NCBI GenBank assembly: GCA_913020115.1
Contig: CAJWBQ010000030.1
Location: 1 to 53,792 of the forward strand
Source of the DNA: an uncultured Cellvibrionales bacterium
Lineage (GTDB): Bacteria; Pseudomonadota; Gammaproteobacteria; Pseudomonadales; Cellvibrionaceae
Direction of reading: 5' to 3'
Length of the DNA stretch: 53,792 bases
In this document: in pieces, positions 44,493 through 53,301 of the stretch
Layout: the number at the start of each line of letters is the position of its first letter
Numbering within the stretch: position 1 is the first letter of the stretch
Translations under genes and position numbers: made by a program
Notes under the pieces: generated by a model
What the model was told of the DNA's origin: nothing
Database searches by the model: none
Seen by the model: only the letters and a program-made list of their open reading frames with translations

Positions 44493-45716
44493 ATGACAAT
44501 TAGTAGCATCGAGCAAGCTCTTCCACATGCAGACCCACTGATAAAACTCAGTGCCTTTGACACCCCCATGGCGATCGCGGCCGCAATCATCATCAGCTTT
44601 GTCGGCAATGCCGTGGTCATAGGCATGCCAATGTTGGTGGGCGCCCTAGCCGACAACTTGGATTTTAGTGAGCAGCAGCTTGGCTGGCTAGCTTCCGCTG
44701 ACTTAGGCGGCATGTTTCTGGCCTCTATCATGACATCGATGGTGATAACTCGAGTCAATCGACGTCATCTGGCTTTGGCGGGCATTGCCATCGCTATCAT
44801 CGCCAACTTGTTGTCCGCCCAGTTTCACGATTTCAATACCTTGTTTTACACTCGTGTCATTGCCGGCATTGGCGGGGGAATTTGTTACTCGCTCGGTGTG
44901 GGGTGTTTGGCGGGCACCCATCACACCGCCCGGAACTTCAGTATTTTGATGTTTGCGCTGGTCGCCATCAATGCCATTGAGCTTTATACCTTCCCTATCT
45001 TGTCAGATGCTTGGGGTATCAACGGGATCTATTATACTTTCTGCCTGGCGTTCAGCCTGTGCCTGCTTGCTATACCAAAATTACCGAGTTTCAAAGAAGA
45101 GTCTAGTAGCGTGAGTGCGGAAGCGTCACCTAGCTCTTCCATAAAAATACCCTCTTATTTGCCAAAACTCTGTCTGGCCGCAGTGTGCAGCTTTTACATA
45201 ACGATCGGTTCATTTTGGGCCTACATTGAGCGCGCGGGTGTCGACGCCGGCTTAAGTGATGAATTTATTACCAATACCTTAACCGCAGGTACACTCTTTA
45301 CTCTTTTGGGCTGTGTTGTTGCAACTTGGTTGAGTAGGCGCGCAGGACAATCCAAACCACTATTGGCCGCGTTAACTTGCATGACCGGCGCATTGTCTTT
45401 ATTGGCAATGGGTATCAATCCGATTGTATTTATTATTGGCAATTTTGCTTTCAATCTTATGTGGCTCTTCGTCGATATTTTCCAACTGGGCACCATCAGT
45501 AATCTAGATCCCAGCGGGCGCTATGCCGCGTTAATTCCCGGTGCCCAAGGCCTAGCCCAAACAGCGGCCCCTTCTATTGCTGGGTATATGCTGGCTCAGA
45601 ATGCAGGCTATGGATCGGTGATGATGTTAGGTGCGGCGGGTTCCGTTGGTGCCTTCATAATTTACTGTGTGGTATATGCCAAGCTGAAAAAAATTGCGCC
45701 CGATGTTGCCGATTAA
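44493..45716 (+). CDS. Major facilitator superfamily transporter
   Basis: This is a 407-residue protein with twelve predicted membrane helices. DLGGMFLASIMTSMVITRVNR follows the family pattern after helix 2, and FYTRVIAGIGGGICYSLG suits helix 4. It likely imports or exports a small compound, and its neighbours suggest an amine or guanidino acid. AGGTGAA lies upstream of the ATG. It is divergent from LuxR regulator A and ends at a bidirectional terminator shared with the TonB receptor. Confidence 0.9.
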   Translation: MTISSIEQALPHADPLIKLSAFDTPMAIAAAIIISFVGNAVVIGMPMLVGALADNLDFSEQQLGWLASADLGGMFLASIMTSMVITRVNRRHLALAGIAIAIIANLLSAQFHDFNTLFYTRVIAGIGGGICYSLGVGCLAGTHHTARNFSILMFALVAINAIELYTFPILSDAWGINGIYYTFCLAFSLCLLAIPKLPSFKEESSSVSAEASPSSSIKIPSYLPKLCLAAVCSFYITIGSFWAYIERAGVDAGLSDEFITNTLTAGTLFTLLGCVVATWLSRRAGQSKPLLAALTCMTGALSLLAMGINPIVFIIGNFAFNLMWLFVDIFQLGTISNLDPSGRYAALIPGAQGLAQTAAPSIAGYMLAQNAGYGSVMMLGAAGSVGAFIIYCVVYAKLKKIAPDVAD

Positions 45717-45764
45717 GATGATTAGGAGATAGATCATTCGCGCAGATTAGTCGCGAAAGGAAAG

Positions 45765-45806
45765 AAAAAGCCCCCGTACTCTAACTTAGAATGCGGGGGC
45801 TTTTTT
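45765..45806. terminator. Bidirectional rho-independent terminator
   Basis: AAAAAGCCCCCG (45765-45776) pairs perfectly with CGGGGGCTTTTT (45794-45805) around a 17-base loop. The A run on the left and T run on the right give a U tract in both directions, so it serves the MFS gene from one side and the TonB receptor gene from the other. Confidence 0.9.
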
Positions 45807-45841
45807 ATGCGCCTCTTCTTAAAAGCGGGGCTAACACTTCT

Positions 45842-48094
45842 CTAGAAGTTATAGTTCAAACTCATGCCGTAGCTGGTCTTCATTTGACGGTAAACTACAC
45901 GACCCGCAAAACCGGTAAATGCATAAGTTTCTGCGTCATTATCTTCAAGGTTCTTGCCCCAGACTGAGACAGACCAAACGTCGGCTGCATCGCGAATGGT
46001 TAGCACAGTATCAACACTGCCTACAGGACCATAACCCGTATTGGGGTCACCCAGCGCCGCGAACTGTTCATCGGTCCAACTGGCACTGAGCTGAGCTCGG
46101 GCAATCAACTTGTCACCCATTCCCCACTCATAAGCCACAAGGCCGTTGTAGCTCCATTCTGGAGACTGCGCCAAAACCTGGCCTTCATTGATGTCGTTGG
46201 CAATGTGATCGACGTTAGAAGGCAAGCTGGAGTCATCGGATATGCCTCGCATATCGGCGGTGGTAGGCGCCTTAGTCACTTTACTATTCAAGTAGGCGGC
46301 ACCCAAACGAATATCCAGACCCTCCATGGGCAACCAGTGAATGTCTAATTCTGCGCCCTCGGTTTCAGACTCTGGAATACCAATCATCGTGGTATCGTAA
46401 ACATCTAAACCGAGAAAAACACTAAAATCATCTTCAAGATAGGTAATCAATGACTGGCGGTTTTTATAATCCATGAAGAAAAGTGCACCATTAATCTGCA
46501 AGGTGCTGTCTAGCAATGTGGCCTTGAAGCCCATTTCATAACTGGTTATTTCTTCTGGAGAAACATACCCCCAAGCAACACCAGGATCAGGGTCTAGTAC
46601 CGGCGCTCCGTAAAACAAACCACTCTTATAGCTAGTGGCAACGTTGGCATAAAATAACCAGTCGTTGTTGGGTATCCAGTCGAGGCCGATTTTACCGGTA
46701 ACATCATCTTCTGTGTGTGTTTCGTCTAGATCATTCAATATGTCGTTAAACGAACCTTCGAGATCTGTATTCGAATCGATTCCGTCAAAGGCACGTTCGT
46801 CTTTTGAGTAACGCAAGCCTACGGTTAACTTAAGCTCTTCATTCAATTCGGTTTCTGTGTGTAGATAAACACCAAAAGACTCGGTTTCCTGCTCATAGTC
46901 AGCGATGATTAAATCAGTCCCTACATCACCGAAGGTTTCATAGGCCACAAAAGAGTCGTCAAATATTCCATAGGCATCAACAGTTTCCTGAGAATAATTG
47001 AAACCTAGAATCCAACTGAAAGCCCCTTCAGTATTGCCTGTCAGGCGCAGCTCTTGGGAAACTTGGTCAATCTTATTGTCTTGAATGAAGTCGGTAATTC
47101 GCTCGCTGGTGCCACCATAATTGTCCACCACAGCTTGGTCATAGGTGTCCCAGGCAGTAATGGAGGTCAAAGTGAAGAGGTCAAAGTCTGTGTTCAGCGT
47201 TAAGGCAACTCCGTAACCTTCTTCGTCTCGGCTCACATCCAAATCGCCTACGGTAACTTTACTGGGGTCTTTTGGGCTGTTGAGCTCCGGATAACCCCAC
47301 AACTCGTGTTGCTCCGCATCGGGAGACAGTGGTGTTGAGTCGTCTTTGCTGTAATAGACTTTCAGCAGGCCTGTTGTAGTATCTGAAAAATCAAAATCCA
47401 ATAGGCCGCGAATGGCTTTGCTGTCGGCTTTACCAAATTCTTTACCGGTGTTGATGTCTTTCTGCCAACCCTCGCCCTGCTCAACATAGTTGACGGCCAC
47501 ACGGCCACGAACAGTGTCGCTCAAGGCCCCGCTAAGGGCGCTGGTGATTTCAACGGTATTCCAGCGACTGTAATCGGCCTCGAGATAAGCTTCAAATTCA
47601 TCCGTGGGTTTATTGCTGATAAAATTGATCGCTCCACCTGTGGTGTTTTTCCCATAAAGTGTGCCCTGCGGTCCTTTAAGTACCTCCACACGCTCAAGGT
47701 CAAACAACTGGCCGCCAAGAAGGGCTGGTGCACTGGCGAAGACCTCATCAGTGTATACACCCACACCACTGTTATTGTTGGGACTGAAATCGTCCAGGCC
47801 AATACCGCGAATAGCGAAAATAGGGGTTCCGCCCGAGGTGGCGTTGGCGGTGGACAACCCTGGTGTATGAGCACCCAAATCAACCGCGCTTTCCATGTTT
47901 AGGTTTTTAATGTCTTCACCACCAAACGCGGAGGCAGACACACCGATATCGTTTACGCTCTGGGCTCGTTTTTGCGCGGTTACCACCACTTCTTCTAACT
48001 GGTATTGAGCAAAGGCGACATTAACCGAAGCAAGCGTTGCGACACCGATGGAGGCAACTAGGAACTGTTTCTGAAAGGTTCTAGTGTTCATCAT
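45842..48094 (-). CDS. TonB-dependent outer membrane receptor
   Basis: This is a 750-residue outer-membrane receptor: signal peptide ending around VAFAQ, TonB box-like LEEVVVTAQKR at about residues 33-43, a plug domain with VEVLKGPQGTLYGKNTTGGAINF, and a C-terminal beta-barrel ending in YGMSLNYNF. It would import a substrate too large or scarce for porins using TonB energy. The AGGAGAG site supports ATG 48094 (48091 is possible). Iron, vitamin or substrate class is not shown. Placement beside agmatinase and LuxR genes suggests it feeds guanidino compounds to this island. Confidence 0.92.
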   Translation of the reverse strand: MMNTRTFQKQFLVASIGVATLASVNVAFAQYQLEEVVVTAQKRAQSVNDIGVSASAFGGEDIKNLNMESAVDLGAHTPGLSTANATSGGTPIFAIRGIGLDDFSPNNNSGVGVYTDEVFASAPALLGGQLFDLERVEVLKGPQGTLYGKNTTGGAINFISNKPTDEFEAYLEADYSRWNTVEITSALSGALSDTVRGRVAVNYVEQGEGWQKDINTGKEFGKADSKAIRGLLDFDFSDTTTGLLKVYYSKDDSTPLSPDAEQHELWGYPELNSPKDPSKVTVGDLDVSRDEEGYGVALTLNTDFDLFTLTSITAWDTYDQAVVDNYGGTSERITDFIQDNKIDQVSQELRLTGNTEGAFSWILGFNYSQETVDAYGIFDDSFVAYETFGDVGTDLIIADYEQETESFGVYLHTETELNEELKLTVGLRYSKDERAFDGIDSNTDLEGSFNDILNDLDETHTEDDVTGKIGLDWIPNNDWLFYANVATSYKSGLFYGAPVLDPDPGVAWGYVSPEEITSYEMGFKATLLDSTLQINGALFFMDYKNRQSLITYLEDDFSVFLGLDVYDTTMIGIPESETEGAELDIHWLPMEGLDIRLGAAYLNSKVTKAPTTADMRGISDDSSLPSNVDHIANDINEGQVLAQSPEWSYNGLVAYEWGMGDKLIARAQLSASWTDEQFAALGDPNTGYGPVGSVDTVLTIRDAADVWSVSVWGKNLEDNDAETYAFTGFAGRVVYRQMKTSYGMSLNYNF

Positions 48095-48236
48095 TATGAC
48101 TCTCCTGGGAGTGAGTATTCTATTGATACTTCAAATTTGCATGTGCAGACGATATCCAATACGGGCATCGTCGCAGTAGAGTACTGTTGCTTGAGGTCTG
48201 GGGGGAATAACACTATGTAGGTAGTCGAGTGCTTTC

Positions 48237-49202
48237 CTAAGGTGTTGGCAAGCCACTTTTTCTCTTTTTATTGCTCGCAAACAAACACAGCATATCCAGT
48301 GCCAGGCTGGCACCAGCTAAGGCCGTGATTTCAGCGTGGTCATAGGCGGGAGCTACTTCAACCTGGTCCATGCCAACCAAGTTAATACCTTCCAGGCCTC
48401 GCAAAATTCGCTGTGCTTGATAGCTGCTTAAACCGCCCACAACGGGCGTGCCGGTCCCTGGGGCAACACTGGGGTCTAAACAATCTATATCAAACGTTAG
48501 GTAACTCGGCTGGTCTCCAACACGAGATTTAATGGCTTCTACCACAGCCTCTATACCATTGGAGTGCACCCAGTGAGCATCCAAAACTTGAAAGCCAATG
48601 GTGTCGTCAATGGCGGTTCTCATACCTATCTGAATAGAACGGCTTGGGTCAATCAGGCCCTCTTGCACGGCGTGATAGAACATTGTTCCGTGATCGATCG
48701 TACCTCTACTGTCATTCCAAGTATCATAATGTGCGTCGAAATGTATCAAAGAAAGGGGCCCGTATTTTTTTGCGTAGGCTTTTATGGCCGGATAAGTGAT
48801 GAAGTGATCCCCTCCAAGGGCGAGGGTTGCCACGTCTTGCTCTATGATCTTTTCAATATGTGCTTCAATTACACTCGGCACCTCACTAGGAGAACTGCTG
48901 TCAAAACCACAATCGCCATAGTCCACTACAGCCAGTTGCTCAAAAGGGTCGAAACCCCAGTGACTTACGGTGCCCCAAGCAAGATTCGACGAGGCCGCAC
49001 GAATGGCCCTGGGGCCCATACGCGCGCCCGCGCGATTCGAGACCGCTAGATCAAAGGGTATCCCGGTAACGGCGACATCGACGCCCTCTAAATCTCGGCT
49101 GTATTTTCTCCGCATAAAGCTTAAAACACCGGCATAGGTGGGCTCTATATCCGTGCCCATCAATGTCTCACGTGTAATAGCAAAATCTGTCGGTCGGCTC
49201 AT
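48237..49202 (-). CDS. speB: Agmatinase
   Basis: This is a 321-residue ureohydrolase with H133 (GGDHFI), D156, H158, D160 (DAHYDTW) and TFDIDCLDP as manganese ligands. The GIPFDLAVSNRAGARMGPR and HWGFDPF segments are typical of agmatinase, which makes putrescine and urea from agmatine. It differs clearly from the GbuA-like protein at 40851-41810. The ATG at 49202 follows GAGAGTATTGAT; an ATG at 49265 directly abuts a Shine-Dalgarno sequence and is doubtful. It lies just after LuxR regulator B in the same direction. Confidence 0.9.
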   Translation of the reverse strand: MSRPTDFAITRETLMGTDIEPTYAGVLSFMRRKYSRDLEGVDVAVTGIPFDLAVSNRAGARMGPRAIRAASSNLAWGTVSHWGFDPFEQLAVVDYGDCGFDSSSPSEVPSVIEAHIEKIIEQDVATLALGGDHFITYPAIKAYAKKYGPLSLIHFDAHYDTWNDSRGTIDHGTMFYHAVQEGLIDPSRSIQIGMRTAIDDTIGFQVLDAHWVHSNGIEAVVEAIKSRVGDQPSYLTFDIDCLDPSVAPGTGTPVVGGLSSYQAQRILRGLEGINLVGMDQVEVAPAYDHAEITALAGASLALDMLCLFASNKKRKSGLPTP

Positions 49203-49263
49203 ATCAATACTCTCATTCAAAAATAGCGAGAGCCCAGTGTATGGCGAAGATAATTTGAGCGAC

Positions 49264-49281
49264 ATCCTCCTTAAGGAGGAT
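49264..49281 (-). promoter_or_regulatory. 18-bp palindrome containing a Shine-Dalgarno sequence
   Basis: ATCCTCCTTAAGGAGGAT is a perfect 18-base palindrome, so the minus-strand transcript from LuxR regulator B to speB carries AAGGAGG inside a potential 7-bp hairpin with a TTAA loop. The ATG at 49265 overlaps its end, leaving no spacer. It could sequester a ribosome-binding site or couple translation. Confidence 0.5.
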
Positions 49282-49286
49282 AAAGA

Positions 49287-50111
49287 TTAAGCTTGGGGGG
49301 GTTGGTACTGTAGGAGTGGATCGTTTTCTGTCGACGCTTCATACAGTGAAACAGAATCTAAAAATAGGTAAAACAGCTCAGATTGGGTGCTGATATCCAA
49401 TTTTTGGTAGGCGCTTTTGCGGTGAGTTTTCACGGTTGAAATAGCAACATTCAATCTATTCGCCACACTTTGACTGGAATGCCCTTGTAAAATTAACTGC
49501 ACAACTTCTTGCTCTCGGGCCGTTAACAGGCTTTTACCAAAGTGCAGCATGGCCTGCTGAATACCATGATACAGGGCTTGTTTGGGTTCTTTCTGCAATA
49601 AATAGTTTCCCTGCTGTTTTAGCAGCGGGCTAAGGACAGATTGTAGATTTCTTAGAATACTGTGAGCTTGGGGAAATTTTTTTTGGTTCTTTGGCGCCAG
49701 GGACAAATGCAGGCAGGCGCGAGGGCTGAGCGATACCATCAGCGTTAATTCGCCTTCCAGTTTCAAGCTTTCATAGTATTTAAGATAAAATTCTGTGTCG
49801 CGGAAATGATCGGGAGCCACGTCATCCAGTGAGACCAAACCTTCCCTGCCACCGATGAAGCTCGCCTGAAAAAATGGGTCTAAGCAATATATTCCCGTTT
49901 CAACATAAGCTTTAATGTGCCGCTTGTAGTCCGCTTTATCGTAGCGGTGAAAAAGAATTTGTGGCGGTTTCGAACTAGAATATAAGATTATTAGAGGGTC
50001 AGTGAAAGCTCCATCTCTGTCCAATAGATTAACCAGCGACGGAAAAAAGCCGTCAGAATAAAGCGCATCTATGGGAGCGGCCAAGTCAGAAATTACATAT
50101 TGTTTACTCAT
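49287..50111 (-). CDS. LuxR-type regulator B (solo)
   Basis: This is a 274-residue paralogue of the regulator at 43408-44328, with a similar N-terminal domain and a C-terminal GerE helix-turn-helix (LTAREQEVVQLILQGHSSQS, then VANRLNVAISTVKTHRKSAY). It lacks a receiver domain. It is directly upstream of the agmatinase gene, so the two probably form one unit. An inverted repeat AGGTAA-AAA-TTACCT lies 37 bases upstream of its ATG and may be its own operator. Confidence 0.88.
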   Translation of the reverse strand: MSKQYVISDLAAPIDALYSDGFFPSLVNLLDRDGAFTDPLIILYSSSKPPQILFHRYDKADYKRHIKAYVETGIYCLDPFFQASFIGGREGLVSLDDVAPDHFRDTEFYLKYYESLKLEGELTLMVSLSPRACLHLSLAPKNQKKFPQAHSILRNLQSVLSPLLKQQGNYLLQKEPKQALYHGIQQAMLHFGKSLLTAREQEVVQLILQGHSSQSVANRLNVAISTVKTHRKSAYQKLDISTQSELFYLFLDSVSLYEASTENDPLLQYQPPQA

Positions 50112-50669
50112 AATGGTAGGCCGTTTTAATTTGATGTATTTATCATAAGGTAAAAATTACCTGAGCGGGAAAAACAACGCAATACACGACAAGCCTCGGT
50201 TCCACTTAGTTAAGGAACAGTCCTACTTAAAACAAACACTCCCACAACAGCATAAGCCATTTTATCATTTCTGGACTAGCATTTAATAGGGAACCTCTCC
50301 CATCGAGACCGCAATACCAAATAAGCTTATCTGATACCAATCTCCCTCAGTGTCCCCGAATTTTTACCCAGCGCAAACATCTAGTATAAATCAAATATAC
50401 AGCAACATCGCAACGAAGATTAGTTGAACAAGCCGTGGTTATGTATATACCCAGATTAGGAAAAAATCAGCGCGGCCAAGAATGCCAATACCTCCTTATC
50501 CACAAGTGCCAAAACCACCTTAGCTACAAGTTATTATAGGGCTCTTAACCTATTATTAAACTTTACAAAGATAGTCAATTCTGCGATTTTTCACCCTGAG
50601 ACACACCCTCGCGAGAGGCGAAATAAAAGCGCAACAAAGCACCTTAAAATTGAACTATATGAGACCTTT
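50112..50669. other. Intergenic stretch of about 560 bases
   Basis: No supported gene is present. AGGTAA (50148-50153) and TTACCT (50157-50162) form a perfect inverted repeat near the LuxR regulator B start and are a candidate operator. ATAGG (50536-50540) and CCTAT (50549-50553) form a weaker dyad in the presumed leader of the class V enzyme. The remainder is AT-rich with no clear promoter or RNA. Confidence 0.4.
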
Positions 50670-51803
50670 ATGAATATTCGTGAACAATTTCCTATCTTCC
50701 AACACTTTAGGCATATTAATAGTTGCTCTCACGGTGCGTTGTCCCTTGGTGTTCGCAAGGCCTATGAAGATTACTTGAATGATAGAGATCGCTATGGTGC
50801 TCCCTGGGGATATTGGGTTGAGCAGCTCGAGGAAGCACGCTCGCTGATTGCAGGACTTTTAAACAGTCCAGTGGATAGAATAGCCGTAACCTCCTCGGTA
50901 AGCGCTGCCGTCAACGGAATAGCCGGCACAATGGATTTTAGCGGTGAACGCAATCGAATTGTTGCGACCGATTTTGATTTTCCTTCCACGGCACAAATAT
51001 GGCATGCGCAAGAATCTCGCGGCGCGGAAGTTATTCATGTAAAGCAGTCACCAGATGGCAATACGATTCCGTTTGAGAATTTTATAGAAGCAATAGATGA
51101 GCGCACCAAACTGGTGTCGATCCCCCATGTTTGTTATCGAAATGGTGCCAAACTGGATGTTAAACCGATTATCGATTTAGCCCACAGTAGAGGCGCCATG
51201 GTATTGCTGGACAGCTATCAAGCTGTTGGCACTTGTGCGATCGATGCCAGTGCACTGGCACCCGACTTTCTAGTCGGAGGCTTGCAAAAATACCTTTTAG
51301 GCTCTAGTGGCACAGGGTTTATGTACGTTAAAGACGATCAATCTTCCGCTAAGATACCGACCAGCAGCGGATGGTTTGCCCAGTCCGATGTTCACGCCAT
51401 GAACATCTACCAAAATGAACCCGCCTTAGATGCCAGACGCTTTGAGGCGGGAACGCCCAACATCCCTAATCTATACGCCGCAATAGCAGGTATCAAGCTC
51501 ATTCAATCAATTGGCCTAGACACTATTGAAGCTCACGTCAGAGAGCTAACCGGCGCGTTAAAAGAAGGTGCATTACAACGGGGGTTCAAAATTTCAACCC
51601 ACCTTGACGCCGACAAACATGGCGCAATGATCGCTATTAAGTCAACAGATATGGACAAACTTGTTGCCGCCTTAATGAGCGAAAATATTGGTACTTCTTG
51701 CCGCGATGGCAATTTACGAGTATCACCACACATCTATAACAATATGGAAGACATTGAGTATTTACTGAATGCTATGACGAAGTATAAAGATCTGCTCGTT
51801 TAG
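50670..51803 (+). CDS. Class V PLP-dependent enzyme (aminotransferase/desulfurase fold)
   Basis: This is a 377-residue fold type I PLP enzyme. The PLP lysine is K207 in LVGGLQKYLLGSSG, and D181 with Q184 in LLDSYQAVG contact the cofactor. Residues 1-90 contain INSCSHGALSLG and TSSVSAAVNGIAGTMDF, usual for the class V group that includes cysteine desulfurases, kynureninase-like and isopenicillin epimerase-like proteins. There is no obvious desulfurase cysteine loop, so a desulfurase label is not supported. It is convergent with the CDGSH-cupin gene. Reaction unknown; an amine or amino acid substrate would fit the region. Confidence 0.85.
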   Translation: MNIREQFPIFQHFRHINSCSHGALSLGVRKAYEDYLNDRDRYGAPWGYWVEQLEEARSLIAGLLNSPVDRIAVTSSVSAAVNGIAGTMDFSGERNRIVATDFDFPSTAQIWHAQESRGAEVIHVKQSPDGNTIPFENFIEAIDERTKLVSIPHVCYRNGAKLDVKPIIDLAHSRGAMVLLDSYQAVGTCAIDASALAPDFLVGGLQKYLLGSSGTGFMYVKDDQSSAKIPTSSGWFAQSDVHAMNIYQNEPALDARRFEAGTPNIPNLYAAIAGIKLIQSIGLDTIEAHVRELTGALKEGALQRGFKISTHLDADKHGAMIAIKSTDMDKLVAALMSENIGTSCRDGNLRVSPHIYNNMEDIEYLLNAMTKYKDLLV

Positions 51804-52043
51804 GTTCGAATGTTTCCATTTCAAACACCCCTTTATAACACTTTGCCTACATCAGCGTTCATGCGCTGCTGTTAGGCACGGTCATCACCACTAAAAATTC
51901 TAAAAATCGCACAAAACCAAATAAAAATACTTAGCTTGTTAAAGTGCTCAAACGGATTTTACGTACAAGCGGCCTACCCTCACTCATCCCTGAGCTAGAT
52001 GATAGACTGCTACGTAAATTTTCGACGTCAGGCATCAACACCA

Positions 52044-53105
52044 TCAATAATTTATTGAAGGATTGTCTCCTGGATAAATCACCCCAACTAGCATCATGCC
52101 ATCTGCACTGGTGCACTCCAGCGAGTGAATCTGTTTTCTAGGTAAGAAAATAACATCACCCGGTGTCACTTTAGTTTTTAAATTTTCAGTCCACATATAA
52201 CCCTCCCCCTTCAACACTACTATTGATTCTTCATAGAGATGTCGGTGCATAGCCGCTTTTGACTTGGGAATATCACCAATAAACTGTGTAACAACCTTAG
52301 AACCCATGGTTTTATCCACTAGCATTTGAAAGAACCGATTCGACATGGTTTGCCGCTTATCAGGATCGATGCCAATGGTTCTCTCGGGGAAATCATCATT
52401 AAAATTACCCGGCATTTCTGCAAGGTACTTCGGAGCAACATCGAGTGGACACACTGAAATGTATAGATGCATTGGCTCATCATGGGGGTTGTGCAGGCTA
52501 AAGGCTTCCTGTGGCCGTATATACACCCCCTGCTCTGGATTGACAGCAAAAGGTCGCCCAGATATCGACAGCTCACCATTGCCCTGCGCAACAAAGATAA
52601 TTACGTCTGAATCGCCGAAACTCAGTATTGGCGACTGCCCCTTAGCTACTTCCGCATAAAACTGTGACTGATGCTGAGCCCCGCTAGCACGAGATATCAA
52701 CTCGCCCAACTTCATCACGCCCTCTTCACGCTTCGCGATTCGACTCACCTGAATAACGCAACAGCCACCATCCAAAACCGCTCGACCTTGGGCATCTGCA
52801 GCAACCACAGGGATTAGAAGGTTCGCCTCACTGTTCGGGTCGTCCTCTTCATAAACGTCCTGTAAGTCATTATGGGCGCCGTCACAAAAAGGCTGGTCGG
52901 CGCTGTGTTTACAACCACAAAACAGCACCTCCTCACCTTCTTCTACTGCTTCATAAACAACAGGCAGAAAATCGGTGCCTTTATGAGAACCATCACAAAA
53001 GGGTTGTTTTTTACTGAGGCCGCAACTGCACCAGCGGTAACGTTTACCTTTCTCCAACTCGTGATAATAGGGTTTGTATCTTGCGACTTTGGGCAGCTCT
53101 TCCAC
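52044..53105 (-). CDS. Double CDGSH iron-sulfur / cupin fusion protein
   Basis: This is a 353-residue fusion. The first CDGSH motif has C26, C28, C37 and H41 (CSCGLSKKQPFCDGSH) and the second C63, C65, C74 and H78 (CGCKHSADQPFCDGAH); each would bind a redox-active [2Fe-2S] cluster through three Cys and one His. The C-terminal part holds a degenerate cupin followed by an intact one with H287, H289, E293 and H327, the standard metal-binding set. It starts with GTG after AGGAG. It is divergent from a TetR gene, with a palindrome between. An iron-sulfur-coupled dioxygenase or sensor is possible; I know of no assigned function. Confidence 0.85.
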   Translation of the reverse strand: MEELPKVARYKPYYHELEKGKRYRWCSCGLSKKQPFCDGSHKGTDFLPVVYEAVEEGEEVLFCGCKHSADQPFCDGAHNDLQDVYEEDDPNSEANLLIPVVAADAQGRAVLDGGCCVIQVSRIAKREEGVMKLGELISRASGAQHQSQFYAEVAKGQSPILSFGDSDVIIFVAQGNGELSISGRPFAVNPEQGVYIRPQEAFSLHNPHDEPMHLYISVCPLDVAPKYLAEMPGNFNDDFPERTIGIDPDKRQTMSNRFFQMLVDKTMGSKVVTQFIGDIPKSKAAMHRHLYEESIVVLKGEGYMWTENLKTKVTPGDVIFLPRKQIHSLECTSADGMMLVGVIYPGDNPSINY

Positions 53106-53187
53106 GCCATTACTCCTAGGCAGAATTATTTATCATCAGTGTAATCACGCCATTTTATCGATTTACGCTCAATTATTCGCCGCAAAT

Positions 53188-53207
53188 TTTAGGGAATGCG
53201 CCCTAAA
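53188..53207. promoter_or_regulatory. Candidate TetR operator between CDGSH-cupin and TetR genes
   Basis: TTTAGGG (53188-53194) and CCCTAAA (53201-53207) are perfect 7-base arms around AATGCG, a 20-base dyad of the size TetR proteins prefer. It lies 83 bases from the CDGSH-cupin start and 95 from the TetR start. Confidence 0.5.
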
Positions 53208-53301
53208 TCGCACAGTACAAAAAACCCCAAAAAAATGCTACAATCAGCTACTATCAGCAGCGCCCGAACGGCCCCCTATTATAATAAGCCCGAGTACAGC
53301 T

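Noticed and set aside
48564..49049. 161-residue plus-strand ORF across speB
   Set aside because: It lies wholly antisense within a clear agmatinase gene and is a frame shadow.
50670..51803. Cysteine desulfurase feeding clusters to the CDGSH protein
   Set aside because: No desulfurase catalytic-Cys loop is recognisable and the genes are convergent, not an operon.
51944..52141. 65-residue plus-strand ORF between the class V enzyme and CDGSH-cupin genes
   Set aside because: It overlaps the 3' end of the CDGSH-cupin gene antisense and has no ribosome-binding site.
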